33,010 bases of DNA, from positions 1 to 33,010 of the forward strand of contig DJXY01000019.1 in assembly GCA_002449915.1 (NCBI GenBank). Direction: 5' to 3'. The translations under genes were made by a program, and so were the position numbers. This stretch comes from Oribacterium sp. UBA6992. GTDB taxonomy: Bacteria > Bacillota > Clostridia > Lachnospirales > Lachnospiraceae. Positions 15,793-24,279 of this stretch are shown piece by piece. The stretch's first letter is position 1, and each line of letters opens with the position of its first letter. The notes under the pieces were generated by a model. It saw nothing but the letters and a program-made list of their open reading frames with translations. It did not search any database and had not been told where the DNA came from.

Positions 15793-16743
15793 TTAATGCT
15801 CCGCTTCTGATTTTCTCTTCATCCAGGAAAAAATTGAGTTAATAATTAAGAGGAAAATAAACAGCACCACTCCGGTTGCAATCAATGCTTCCCGATGCAG
15901 ATCCGTAGCATACCCCATTTCAAGAACAATGTTGGCAGTCATTGTACGGATACCTTGTAAAATTCCTTTCGGCATCCTCGCCTGGTTTCCTGCCACCATG
16001 ATTACCGCCATGGTTTCGCCGATGGCCCGACCAACACCAAGGACAACGCCGGCAAAAATGCCTGACTTTGCTGCTGGTACCATAACGTGGAAAACGGTTC
16101 TCTCATGCGTAGCTCCAAGTGCAAGCGAACCTTCATAATAGCTCTCCGGCACAGCATCCAGTGCGGCTTTTGCCATGCTGATAATGGTCGGCAGGATCAT
16201 GATACCAAGCAGGATAGACGCCGTAAGAATCGACTTGCCCTTGCCGCCAAGCTCCTTTGTCAGTGCCGCGACAACCGGTACAATGACAACCAGTCCAAAA
16301 AATCCGTATACAACCGAGGGGATCCCTGCCAGAAGTTCTACTGCCGGATAAATAAATTTATACAGCTTCCTTGAGCAGAATCTGGACAGATAGACCGCAG
16401 TTAAAATGCCTATCGGAACCCCTACAATAATGGCTCCGATCGTTACGATCACCGAACCCAGAATCATTGGCAGGATCCCGTAAATATTGTTTCCAGGCTT
16501 CCATGTGGTCCCAAGCAGAAACTCCCTGGGACCGATTTTAAAAATGGCAGGAAGGCCATTGGCAAAAAGGAAAACACAGATCAGCACAACAAGGACAATA
16601 CTCATGCTGGCAAGTATCATAAAAATATATTTCGCTATGCTTTCCTTAAGTCTGGCGGAATTCCCGTGTCCGCCAGGCTGATTCCTGACCATACGCTTTA
16701 CATCTGCCTCCGTCCTGAGCATTGTAACATTTTCCGCTTCCAT
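15793..16743 (-). CDS. pstC: Phosphate ABC transporter permease PstC
   Basis: A 316-residue membrane subunit that pairs with PstA. After a 30-residue cytoplasmic N-terminus there is a first helix at about 31-57, the periplasmic-side loop with REFLLGTTWKPGNNIYGILP (typical of PstC), and the permease core with AGIPSVVYGFFG near 140-151 and an EAA-like loop around ALDAVPESYYEGSLALGATH near 198-217. The 16-base gap after pstS and the 4-base gap before pstA support one operon. Confidence 0.95.
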   Translation of the reverse strand: MEAENVTMLRTEADVKRMVRNQPGGHGNSARLKESIAKYIFMILASMSIVLVVLICVFLFANGLPAIFKIGPREFLLGTTWKPGNNIYGILPMILGSVIVTIGAIIVGVPIGILTAVYLSRFCSRKLYKFIYPAVELLAGIPSVVYGFFGLVVIVPVVAALTKELGGKGKSILTASILLGIMILPTIISMAKAALDAVPESYYEGSLALGATHERTVFHVMVPAAKSGIFAGVVLGVGRAIGETMAVIMVAGNQARMPKGILQGIRTMTANIVLEMGYATDLHREALIATGVVLFIFLLIINSIFSWMKRKSEAEH

Positions 16744-16759
16744 GTTTCCTCAGCTTTCT

Positions 16760-17767
16760 TTACTTAAGATCAGACCAGTCTGTGGTATCACCAACATAGA
16801 TGGACTTAACCTGATCTGATGTGAGGCCATTGATGCCATTGTCCTTGTTGACAATGACTGCGATGCCATCCATGGCGATAACCTGTGCCTTGACACCTTG
16901 TGAGGTTTCCGAATCCTTAAGCTCTCTGGATGCCATACCGATATCGCATACGCCCTGGATTGCGGATGTAACGCCTGTTGTGGAGTCAGACTGCTGTACT
17001 TCGATTGTAGCCTGCGGGTTGAGCGCCTTATACGCCTCTGCGAGCTTTTCCATGACCGGAGTGACAGAAGAGGAGCCTGCAACAGTAATCTTTCCGGAGG
17101 TGCCTGCTGCAGTATAGGCACCCTCATTGCCCTGTGAAATGTAGCCATTGTCTTCTACAACCTTCTGACCATCCTCGGAAAAAATGAATTTGATGAAATC
17201 CTGTGCCTCTGCACTGACATCTCCCTTAGTAACGATATTAAAAGGTCTTGCGACTTTATACTTTCCGGACTTGATATTATCGACGGTTGCCTCTGCCCCA
17301 TCAATGGAGAGTGCCTTCACCGTGTCATTTAAGGATCCAAGTGAAATATATCCGATCGCCTGCGCATCTCCGGCTACAGTTGTGATCATAACCTCTGTCG
17401 AGTTTGTGATCTCCGCATCCTGTGTGGTATTATCCACCTTTTCACCAGACGCGTTCTTTTCTTCAATGCCCATGAGCTCGATAAAAGCGCCTCTTGTACC
17501 AGAACCATCCTCTCTGGAAATTACGTCAATGCTGCCCTCAAACGATCCATCTGCGCTGCCGGCATTGGCAGTCTCCGCCTGCGTTGATTCTGCTGCCTTG
17601 CTGTTTGCCTCAACCTTAGATGCTGCAGCAGTAGTTTCTGCTTTTGTACTTGCCGCCGCTGCAGTGCTGGTATTTGCAGCCTCTGTCTTGGCAGCGCTTG
17701 CTCCACATCCGCTGAGTGCGCCTGCAATAAGTGCCATAGAAAGTAAAATTCCGATTGTTTTTTTCAT
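16760..17767 (-). CDS. pstS: Phosphate-binding lipoprotein PstS, circularly permuted domain order
   Basis: A 335-residue extracytoplasmic lipoprotein that captures phosphate for PstCAB. The lipobox LSGC places the lipidated Cys at 21; residues 22-75 are an Ala/Ser/Thr-rich tether. The binding domain is in swapped order. The half that is normally second comes first (SREDGSGTRGAF at 84-95, AIGYISLGSLNDTVKALSIDG at 137-157, end of lobe at DNGYIS, 206-211). The half that is normally first follows (GKITVAGSSSVTPVMEKL at 225-242, SDSTTG at 260-265, IAMDGIAVIVN at 297-307) and ends at the hinge strand DTTDWSDLK. I placed the start at 17767, with AGGAGGC about eight bases upstream; the frame is open further up but without a ribosome site. 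Pho-box-like repeats lie upstream. Confidence 0.95.
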   Translation of the reverse strand: MKKTIGILLSMALIAGALSGCGASAAKTEAANTSTAAAASTKAETTAAASKVEANSKAAESTQAETANAGSADGSFEGSIDVISREDGSGTRGAFIELMGIEEKNASGEKVDNTTQDAEITNSTEVMITTVAGDAQAIGYISLGSLNDTVKALSIDGAEATVDNIKSGKYKVARPFNIVTKGDVSAEAQDFIKFIFSEDGQKVVEDNGYISQGNEGAYTAAGTSGKITVAGSSSVTPVMEKLAEAYKALNPQATIEVQQSDSTTGVTSAIQGVCDIGMASRELKDSETSQGVKAQVIAMDGIAVIVNKDNGINGLTSDQVKSIYVGDTTDWSDLK

Positions 17768-17794
17768 AATAAAAAGCCTCCTGTAGTGAGTCCA

Positions 17795-17821
17795 ATCGTA
17801 AGGATTTTCTCTCCTTACAAT
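17795..17821 (-). promoter_or_regulatory. Leader hairpin of the pst mRNA
   Basis: Ten-base arms 17795-17804 and 17812-17821 pair on the minus strand with one G-U pair. The predicted start of transcription is about 17819, so the hairpin would cap the very 5' end of the mRNA, with the pstS ribosome site lying free downstream. It could stabilise the message; there is no T-run. Confidence 0.45.
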
Positions 17822-17825
17822 CGCC

Positions 17826-17880
17826 ACTATAGGGGGCTTCTGTAAATTTCATTTCTATGAAACTGTAAAATTCAGGTAAA
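17826..17880 (-). promoter_or_regulatory. Predicted pst promoter with Pho-box-like repeats
   Basis: On the minus strand TATAGT (17826-17831) has no good -35 box, as in activator-dependent promoters. Upstream are TTTACC (17875-17880) and TTTACA (17864-17869), 11 bases apart like the direct repeats bound by PhoP in Firmicutes, and a third TTTACA at 17841-17846 which is out of that 11-base register. TTTACC and the following TGA are the last codons of hemZ. Confidence 0.5.
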
Positions 17881-19572
17881 CATTTTAAAAAGCCGGAGCT
17901 TCCTCTCTTTATATTTCTCAAAATGATCCATATACTCTCCGATGCTTTTACCATTATCGCATCGCTCCACCCGCTTCTGCCCTGAAATTCCATCCTTGTC
18001 CGGCAGCACAAGCTTGGTGGACGTACCTGCGCCACAGCCGATGACGCTATGCTTCTCCTCCATCATGAGGATATTATAAAGACATTCCTTGCCTTCCAGA
18101 CAGTATCCGACATTTTCCAGATTTCCCGCCATATTTTTCTGACGGTAGAGATAGTAGGGCTTCAGATCCAGAAGCGCCGCTGTATACTCTGCTGCCATCA
18201 TCATCCTGGTAATTTCCGGATACCGGAATGTAAGCCCGGCATCCTGATCCGCCTGATGTGCGAGCTCTGTTTCTCTCACAATCTCCTGCTCATCTCCCGC
18301 GCGGTAAACGCCTGCCCAGTAATCCCGCTCCAGAGTCAGTCTCGCCGCCCGTTTCACCGCAAGCGTATGCACCGTGAGGCTGTCCGGCTTAAGTCTTGCA
18401 ATCTCACATAAGGTATCCGTCACCTCCGGAAGCTTCTCGCCCGGGAGCCCGAGGATGATATCCATATTGATATTGTTAAATCCCACTTCCCGCGCAAGTC
18501 GATACGCCGCAATGGTTTCCTCGACTGAATGCTTCCTGCCAATAAGATCCAGGGTCTTTTGCCGGAAGGTCTGCGGGTTTACGGAAATCCTGTCGACCCC
18601 CGCTGCCTTAAGGATCTCAAGCTTCTCGCGCTCGATCGAGTCCGGACGTCCCGCCTCCACAGTAAACTCCACAACGCCCGAAAAATCACACTCTTCATGA
18701 ACAAGCTCCATCAGCCGCTTAAGCCAGAAGGCATTTAACGCCGTTGGTGTACCACCGCCGATATAAATCGTCTGCAGCGTCTTGCCAAGTCTCCCGGACA
18801 TTTCGGAAACTGCGAGACGGATCTCACTTGCAAGATGCTCAAAATATAAGGGAAGTCTTGATTCCCAGTGGTCAATGGTATTAGACAGAAAGCTGCAATA
18901 GAGACACCGGGTCGGGCAGAACGGGATACCAATGTAAAGACTCCAGCCCTCCTGATAACTTCTGCCTGTTTTTGCAAGGATCCGCCCGAGGATCTGCTGT
19001 TCGCGCTCCGCAATTTCCATCACAAGCTCCAGCTTCTCGCCCTCAAGCATATATTCCTTACTTATCTTCTGTCGGATCGCAGCCCGGTCCTCCTCCGTAA
19101 GATGATGCAGCGGATCTTTTGCCATAGCCTGCTCCATCATCGGACTCACAAGGGAAACCGGGCGGATGCCGGTAAGATCTCCCCAGGGAAGCGTTTTTCC
19201 GCTGAGACCCGTAAGCTTCTGATATGCCAGCGCCTTAATCATGGATTTATCCGTCCTGCGGTCCCCGGTCAGAGGAAGCTCTGCCACATGCACCGTAAGG
19301 CTCAGACGGATGGCATCGTCGGCGGCTCCCTCCGGTGTCAGCTCCATCACCATATGACTGCGGTTTTTAGCTGACTTCCGGTTCACCCTTGCTGCAGTGC
19401 CGCTCTCCTGTGCCTTTTTAAGAGCGTTCTTTTCCTCCTGTGTCGTTTCCGAAAGATGCACGCCATCCGGTGTATGGATTTCAAAGTCTTCCCCCGGATA
19501 AAACTGCTTGGTAAGCTCACGGAGATCCTGTTCGTACTCTGCCGCTTCTTTATCTAAGATCAATCTGATCAA
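17872..19572 (-). CDS. hemZ: Radical SAM coproporphyrinogen dehydrogenase-like protein HemZ
   Basis: A 566-residue radical SAM protein. The 4Fe-4S motif IPFCPTRCLYC has C219, C223 and C226, followed by YIGGGTPTAL (270-279), DRISVNPQTF (327-336) and DIILGLPGE (371-379), all typical of HemN/HemZ enzymes. A 200-residue N-terminal domain with DLTGIRP (132-138) and a C-terminal HemN-like part mark it as HemZ. The family is named for oxygen-independent coproporphyrinogen oxidation, but several relatives have other roles and no other heme gene is here. The start is a TTG at 19572 with GAGG eight to nine bases upstream; no ATG suits the N-terminus. It is the last gene after relA and the MBL-fold gene, with no terminator before pstS. 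Confidence 0.9.
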   Translation of the reverse strand: MIRLILDKEAAEYEQDLRELTKQFYPGEDFEIHTPDGVHLSETTQEEKNALKKAQESGTAARVNRKSAKNRSHMVMELTPEGAADDAIRLSLTVHVAELPLTGDRRTDKSMIKALAYQKLTGLSGKTLPWGDLTGIRPVSLVSPMMEQAMAKDPLHHLTEEDRAAIRQKISKEYMLEGEKLELVMEIAEREQQILGRILAKTGRSYQEGWSLYIGIPFCPTRCLYCSFLSNTIDHWESRLPLYFEHLASEIRLAVSEMSGRLGKTLQTIYIGGGTPTALNAFWLKRLMELVHEECDFSGVVEFTVEAGRPDSIEREKLEILKAAGVDRISVNPQTFRQKTLDLIGRKHSVEETIAAYRLAREVGFNNINMDIILGLPGEKLPEVTDTLCEIARLKPDSLTVHTLAVKRAARLTLERDYWAGVYRAGDEQEIVRETELAHQADQDAGLTFRYPEITRMMMAAEYTAALLDLKPYYLYRQKNMAGNLENVGYCLEGKECLYNILMMEEKHSVIGCGAGTSTKLVLPDKDGISGQKRVERCDNGKSIGEYMDHFEKYKERKLRLFKMFT

Positions 19573-19624
19573 TGCTTCGCCTCATTTCCTTTTTCATTTC
19601 TTTTGTTGCACTGTCCGTTATGCT

Positions 19625-20338
19625 TCACTGCCCGTTATTTTTCTGCTGCATCATGGTAAGGTAAGCTGCCGGATTGTACTTCTGCTCGTTGGCAATGCTG
19701 CTCATCCCCTCATGTCCCGGAAACACCAGCGTCTCCGGCGGCAGTACCAGCAGTCTGTTACAAATGCTGTCCAGGATTTCGGTTTCTGAACCTCCGGGAA
19801 AATCCGTTCTGCCATAAGATTCTCTAAATAAGGTATCCCCGGAAAAAAGCAGCGGTACCTGCCGTTCCTTTTCCGGGAGGCCGGCATTTGCTGCTATTTC
19901 CTCCCCAGTTAACGGTACATAATAGCTGACAGAGCCACTGGTATGTCCCGGTGTGGCAATAACCTCCCACCTGTGACCCAGCAGCGGAAGTATGTCATGA
20001 TCCTTAAGCGCTGTAAACCTTGTAACCTCAATATCCAGCTGGAAATTGGACGATAAATTCCACTCCGGTGTCTTAAGCAGCTCCCGTTCTTTTTCTGATG
20101 CGAATATCTCAACGCCAAAATGCTCCGCCGTCTCCTCCGCCGCCATCATATGATCAAAATGTCCGTGTGTGAGCAAAATTGCCTGCGGCAAAGCATGCAG
20201 CTGCTGCTCCACGATCTCAATGATTTTAGCTGCATTCGCAGCCGGATCAATGATAACACACTCCCTGCTTGTATCATCAAAGCAGAAATATACATTGGTT
20301 TGTATCACTCCGGTCGTATATTTTGAAACCTTTAACAT
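19625..20338 (-). CDS. MBL-fold metallo-hydrolase (glyoxalase II-like)
   Basis: A 237-residue metallo-beta-lactamase-fold hydrolase. The zinc motif THGHFDHM has H58, H60, D62 and H63; further ligands are expected at H in TPGHTSGSVSYY (about 131-142), D in LLFSGDTLF (about 168-176), and H in VFPGHEG near 210. The pattern is that of small glyoxalase II-like hydrolases (YcbL/YqgX type), which act on thioesters such as S-lactoyl compounds; the real substrate is unknown. It begins 2 bases after relA, and hemZ follows after 52 bases. The relA-MBL-hemZ string is one I know from Firmicutes. Confidence 0.9.
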   Translation of the reverse strand: MLKVSKYTTGVIQTNVYFCFDDTSRECVIIDPAANAAKIIEIVEQQLHALPQAILLTHGHFDHMMAAEETAEHFGVEIFASEKERELLKTPEWNLSSNFQLDIEVTRFTALKDHDILPLLGHRWEVIATPGHTSGSVSYYVPLTGEEIAANAGLPEKERQVPLLFSGDTLFRESYGRTDFPGGSETEILDSICNRLLVLPPETLVFPGHEGMSSIANEQKYNPAAYLTMMQQKNNGQ

Positions 20339-20340
20339 GT

Positions 20341-22677
20341 TTACCCCTGTGTTCTTTCAATGTCGAGGATGCCGTTTACCTTACGCAGCTTGTCTACCAG
20401 CACTGACAGTTCTTCCTTGTTGTGAATGTCAAAGGACAGCGTAATGGTCGCTTTTTCATTTTTACCGACCCTCGACTGCAGCGCCTTGATGTCGATGTTG
20501 GCATCCGTAAGGATCTTGGAGATATCCACGAGCAGTCCTACACGGTTATTGGTATAAATGGTAAGCTCTGTCGCATAGGTTTCTCCGGAGTCATCCATCT
20601 GCCACTCCGCCTCAATCAGCCTGGATTTTTCATCCGCCGGCAGATTCATCATGTTGATACAGTCTGTACGATGGATCGTAATGCCCCGACCTCTTGTAAC
20701 AAAGCCTACAATCTCATCCCCAGGAACCGGCGAACAGCACTTGGCATAGCGCACGGCAAGATCGTGGATACCCTTGACCACAATACCGGACTTGGACTTC
20801 CGTATTACTTCCGTCTTTTTGCTGAGGCTCTCGATGTTCTCAAGTACATCCTCATCGTTCCTGCTGTTTTCCGCTTCCTTCTGCTTAAGATCAATCAGCT
20901 TGGCAATAACCTGGCTTTCCTTAAGACCACCCCGTCCTACCGAAGCAAGGATCGAATCCCAGTCCGTATAGCTGTACCTCCGGATCACACCCTCCATATA
21001 CTCCGGCTTGGTCAGATCTCCGAGGTTGTAGCCTTTGGAATGTGCATACTTCTCGAGAAGGTCCTTGCCCCGCTCAATGTTTTCATCCTTTTGCACATAC
21101 TTAAACCACTGGTTAATCTTGTTTTTAGCCTGCGTGGATTTTACAATCTTAAGCCAGTCACGACTGGGACCTCTGGAGTTCTGAGACGTAATAATATCGA
21201 CCCGGTCGCCATTTTGCAGCTGATAGGTCACCGGAACCAGCTTGTCATTGACCTTGGCTCCAACCATCTTGTTTCCGACTGCAGAATGGATTGCATAGGC
21301 AAAATCAATCGGCGTGGAACCCGCCGGCAGGTTTTTAACATCACCGGTCGGCGTAAAGCAATACACATTTTCATTAAACAGGTTAAGGTCTGACTTAACC
21401 ATGTTCATAAACTCCTTGGAGTCCGACTCATCCTTCTGCCACTCCATGATCTCATGGAGCCAGTTCATCTTGGCAAGCTCATTATCGGATACCTTTTCCT
21501 GTGAACCGCCCTGCTCCTTATATTTCCAGTGCGCTGCAATACCAAACTCCGCAGTACGATGCATTTCAAACGTCCGGATCTGGATTTCAAATGGGACGCC
21601 GTCCTTGCCGATCACCGTTGTATGCAGCGACTGGTACATATTCGGCTTAGGCATGGCGATGTAATCCTTAAACCGTCCCGGAATCGGGGTATACATCTTA
21701 TGAATGATACCCAGAGCCGCATAACAGTCCCGTACCGTATCCACAATAATCCGGATTGCAAAAAGGTCATAGATCTCGTCTATGGTTTTGTTCTGGTTTA
21801 CCATCTTACGATAGATGGAAAAGAAGTGCTTGACACGCCCGTTAATCTGGGCATCAATCCCCGCTTCCTTGATGTGGCTTGACACCTCGGCAACAATGGC
21901 ATTGATCCTTGCCTCTCTCTGTTCCTTTTTAAGATGCACCTTTTCCGCAAGGTCATAGTAGACATCCGGCTCCAGGTATTTAAGCGACAGATCATCCATC
22001 TCGATTTTGATTTTGCTGATACCCAGACGATCTGCAAGAGGCGAATAAATCTCGAGCGACTCCCTTGCCTTTTCCTTCTGTTTTTCCGGCGTCTGATATT
22101 CCAACGTTCTCAGATTATGCAGACGATCTGCAAGCTTGATAATGATAACCCGGATATCCTTTGCCATCGAGACAAACATCTTACGCAGGTTCTCTGCCTG
22201 CATCTCGACCTTGTCCGTATTTAAATTGAGCTGTGTCAGCTTTGTAACACCATCTACAAGCAGTGCCACATCCGGATTAAACTCCTTCTCCACCTGCTCC
22301 AGCGTCATCCCGGTGTCCTCTACAACATCATGTAAAAGACCTGCAGCTATGGTCTCCTTATCCATTTCCAGATCTGCCAGGATAATGGCTACACAGAGCG
22401 GATGAATGATATACGGTTCTCCTGATTTACGTTTCTGATCCTTATGCTGCTTGGCCGCAACATGATATGCCTTTTCGATCATGGACAGATCTCCGGAGGG
22501 ATGATACTTCCTGATATCCCGGATCAGCTGCTGATACAAAACCTCCGGAGGTGTATTATCCTTCGGATGCTCCAGCGTGATTTCTGTCTGCTTCACATCC
22601 GGTGTCAGCATTTTATTTTTATCCTGATGAACTTCTGATGAAGCTGTTTCCAGCTTGTCTTTTACCAATTCTGCCAT
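20341..22677 (-). CDS. relA: Bifunctional (p)ppGpp synthetase/hydrolase (Rel)
   Basis: A 778-residue stringent response enzyme that makes and degrades (p)ppGpp. Domains in order: HD hydrolase domain (about 66-200; HD at 116-117 in LLHDVVEDT), synthetase domain (about 260-385) with RFKD at 335-338, the RxKD form typical of bifunctional Rel rather than the ExDD of synthetase-only RelA, TGS domain (about 436-497), a helical/zinc-finger-like region with KCCSPVPGD (646-654), and a C-terminal ACT domain (about 705-775). About 40 N-terminal residues lie before the usual start of the family. GGGGAG precedes the ATG by nine bases. A near-perfect promoter is at 22756-22784. First gene of relA-MBL-hemZ. 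Confidence 0.97.
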   Translation of the reverse strand: MAELVKDKLETASSEVHQDKNKMLTPDVKQTEITLEHPKDNTPPEVLYQQLIRDIRKYHPSGDLSMIEKAYHVAAKQHKDQKRKSGEPYIIHPLCVAIILADLEMDKETIAAGLLHDVVEDTGMTLEQVEKEFNPDVALLVDGVTKLTQLNLNTDKVEMQAENLRKMFVSMAKDIRVIIIKLADRLHNLRTLEYQTPEKQKEKARESLEIYSPLADRLGISKIKIEMDDLSLKYLEPDVYYDLAEKVHLKKEQREARINAIVAEVSSHIKEAGIDAQINGRVKHFFSIYRKMVNQNKTIDEIYDLFAIRIIVDTVRDCYAALGIIHKMYTPIPGRFKDYIAMPKPNMYQSLHTTVIGKDGVPFEIQIRTFEMHRTAEFGIAAHWKYKEQGGSQEKVSDNELAKMNWLHEIMEWQKDESDSKEFMNMVKSDLNLFNENVYCFTPTGDVKNLPAGSTPIDFAYAIHSAVGNKMVGAKVNDKLVPVTYQLQNGDRVDIITSQNSRGPSRDWLKIVKSTQAKNKINQWFKYVQKDENIERGKDLLEKYAHSKGYNLGDLTKPEYMEGVIRRYSYTDWDSILASVGRGGLKESQVIAKLIDLKQKEAENSRNDEDVLENIESLSKKTEVIRKSKSGIVVKGIHDLAVRYAKCCSPVPGDEIVGFVTRGRGITIHRTDCINMMNLPADEKSRLIEAEWQMDDSGETYATELTIYTNNRVGLLVDISKILTDANIDIKALQSRVGKNEKATITLSFDIHNKEELSVLVDKLRKVNGILDIERTQG

Positions 22678-22755
22678 AACTGCATTCTCCCCATATAGCT
22701 TCCATGCCTTCTATATACATGCATTGCGATATGTATCGCTATATGTTATTGCAAT

Positions 22756-22784
22756 ATTTTACTATCTGCCGTTCTTAATGTCAA
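22756..22784 (-). promoter_or_regulatory. Predicted promoter of relA
   Basis: On the minus strand TTGACA, a 17-base spacer and TAAAAT, about 80 bases before the start. The leader contains a palindrome GCGATA-TG-TATCGC (22726-22739). Between this promoter and that of the CBS gene (22785-22870) I see no gene. Confidence 0.75.
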
Positions 22785-22874
22785 AAAGTACTTCCCTCCG
22801 GCACGTTGTCTGGTATTCCACCCCCGGCATTCTGCTCTTAATTTCTCACGCTTATCCCAAATCTCAGTGACTTA

Positions 22875-22985
22875 TGCTATAATATAAGAAGTAGAAAGCT
22901 TCGTGAATTTGTTTAAAATGTTTTAATCATGTTTCGGATTTCGTAAGATTCTGGACAAACTTCATTTACAAATCCTTGCTATATT
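22875..22985 (+). promoter_or_regulatory. Two possible extended -10 promoters before the CBS-pair gene
   Basis: TGC-TATAAT at 22875-22883 and TGC-TATATT at 22977-22985 both have the extended -10 form; neither has a good -35. The second lies about 45 bases from the start codon at 23037. No other element is recognised in the 359-base gap between relA and this gene. Confidence 0.45.
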
Positions 22986-23036
22986 GGAAGTATGAAAAAT
23001 AGAAACGAGGAAATCAAAAGGAGGGAGCAGATAGGC

Positions 23037-23537
23037 ATGAATATACTTTTTTTCCTGACTCCGAAATGCGACGTCGCTTATATCGAGGATACGGATACGG
23101 TCAGAATGGCTATGGAAAAAATGGAATACCACCGGTATTCTTCCATACCGGTCCTCACTAAGGACGGCAAATTTTTCGGGATTGTCACAGAAGGAGACAT
23201 CCTGTATGCACTCAAAAATAATCTGAAATTTAATCTGAAGGATGCGGAGCGGGTACAGGTCAAAGACATTCCCCTTAAAAACCATTATATACCGGTAGGT
23301 GTTGCAAGCTCGATGGAGGGTCTTGTAAATCGTGCGGTCAATCAGAACTTTGTGCCTGTCGTTGATGATCTTGATCACTTTATCGGCATTGTACGTCGGC
23401 GGGAGCTTATGAATTATCTCTATCAGCATGTCGATTTCTGTGCTTTGGACAAAGAAAGCAGCGAAGCCGTGATCTGCACCGGAACGGATGACGTTCCGAT
23501 TTCCTCCAAGGTGCGTCGTCCCAGCCTGATGGTCTGA
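23037..23537 (+). CDS. CBS-domain pair protein
   Basis: A 166-residue protein made almost wholly of two CBS domains (about 12-66 and 76-133), a Bateman module that usually binds adenine nucleotides or SAM. Typical turns are SSIPVLTKDGKFFGIVTEGD (35-54) and FVPVVDDLDHFIGIVRRREL (105-124). No catalytic or DNA-binding domain is attached, so it is likely a stand-alone sensor with unknown partner. I set the start at MNILFFLTPK (23037) because AGGAGGG is 10-11 bases upstream; an in-frame ATG 15 codons earlier lacks a ribosome site and adds only charged residues. The last 30 residues are polar. It is divergent from relA, so a shared regulatory region is possible. Confidence 0.87.
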   Translation: MNILFFLTPKCDVAYIEDTDTVRMAMEKMEYHRYSSIPVLTKDGKFFGIVTEGDILYALKNNLKFNLKDAERVQVKDIPLKNHYIPVGVASSMEGLVNRAVNQNFVPVVDDLDHFIGIVRRRELMNYLYQHVDFCALDKESSEAVICTGTDDVPISSKVRRPSLMV

Positions 23538-23604
23538 CTCCTGTTAATCCCTGCCGGATACTTTACTCTATACCACTTGTCCTCTAATATGCAGCTTATC
23601 CTCT

Positions 23605-23653
23605 AAAAAAGGGATGTGTTTCAAACCGATAACGGCTTGAAGCACATCCCTTT
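23605..23653 (-). terminator. Terminator between the CBS gene and greA, probably bidirectional
   Basis: Arms 23611-23627 and 23634-23650 pair over 17 positions with one mismatch and one G-U, loop of six. On the minus strand six Ts follow, suiting the greA operon; on the plus strand only TTTA follows, for the CBS gene. About 110 bases separate it from greA, and they hold no visible gene. Confidence 0.82.
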
Positions 23654-23764
23654 AGTTGATCGCTTTTTACTTACGTCTTACATCTACTCCGGTTTTATCT
23701 CCAGATTTTTACTCTATATAGGCTTCAAAACGATCGCTATCAAAAAATCCGACCTCCGGATATG

Positions 23765-24268
23765 TCAGAATCCCTTGATATGATCCTCCGCACTCTCTCC
23801 TGTTTTTTCCAGCTTTTTAATCACGACAAAGTAGCTGCCCGCATTTTCTGTTTTTACTTCAACCCGGTCTCCCACCTTGTGTCCCATCAGAGCACGGCCT
23901 AACGGGGATTCATTGGAAATTAATCCTTCCAGAGAGTGTCCCCGGATCGATGTCACAATCCGGTAGGTTTCCTCCTCCTCATCATCCTCAAAATATACCG
24001 TAACTGTATTATTGAGTCCGACCTCATCCTCCCTGGATTGATCAGAGACAATCGTCGCAAAGCGCAAAAGCTTCTCCAGATACCGGATCCGGGAATTGTT
24101 CTGACCATTGGCACGCTTTGCCGCGTAATACTCAAAGTTCTCGGAGCGGTCTCCCTGTGCAGCAGCTTCGCTCACCTCCCTGGTAAGCTTGGGGCGTAAA
24201 TCCACCTTTCTGTGCCGGATTTCCTCCTCGATTCTTTTAACATCGGATTCTGTCAGTTGTTCACCCAT
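23765..24268 (-). CDS. greA: GreA-type transcription elongation factor
   Basis: A 167-residue protein that enters the RNA polymerase secondary channel and stimulates transcript cleavage, rescuing stalled complexes. The N-terminal coiled coil (about 5-75) carries the tip motif GDRSENFEY with D40 and E43, the acidic pair that positions Mg2+. The C-terminal FKBP-like domain (about 85-155) shows SPLGRALMGHKVGDRVEV (about 122-139), the hallmark of Gre factors. It begins 11 bases after apt, so the two are likely translated from one mRNA. The usual GreA is about 158 residues; the extra length is a polar tail (TGESAEDHIKGF). Confidence 0.93.
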   Translation of the reverse strand: MGEQLTESDVKRIEEEIRHRKVDLRPKLTREVSEAAAQGDRSENFEYYAAKRANGQNNSRIRYLEKLLRFATIVSDQSREDEVGLNNTVTVYFEDDEEEETYRIVTSIRGHSLEGLISNESPLGRALMGHKVGDRVEVKTENAGSYFVVIKKLEKTGESAEDHIKGF

Positions 24269-24279
24269 GATGGCATGCC

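Noticed and set aside
22726..22739. Palindrome GCGATA-TG-TATCGC in the relA leader as an operator or RNA switch.
   Set aside because: It is short, has no second element, and nothing shows a ligand-binding fold.
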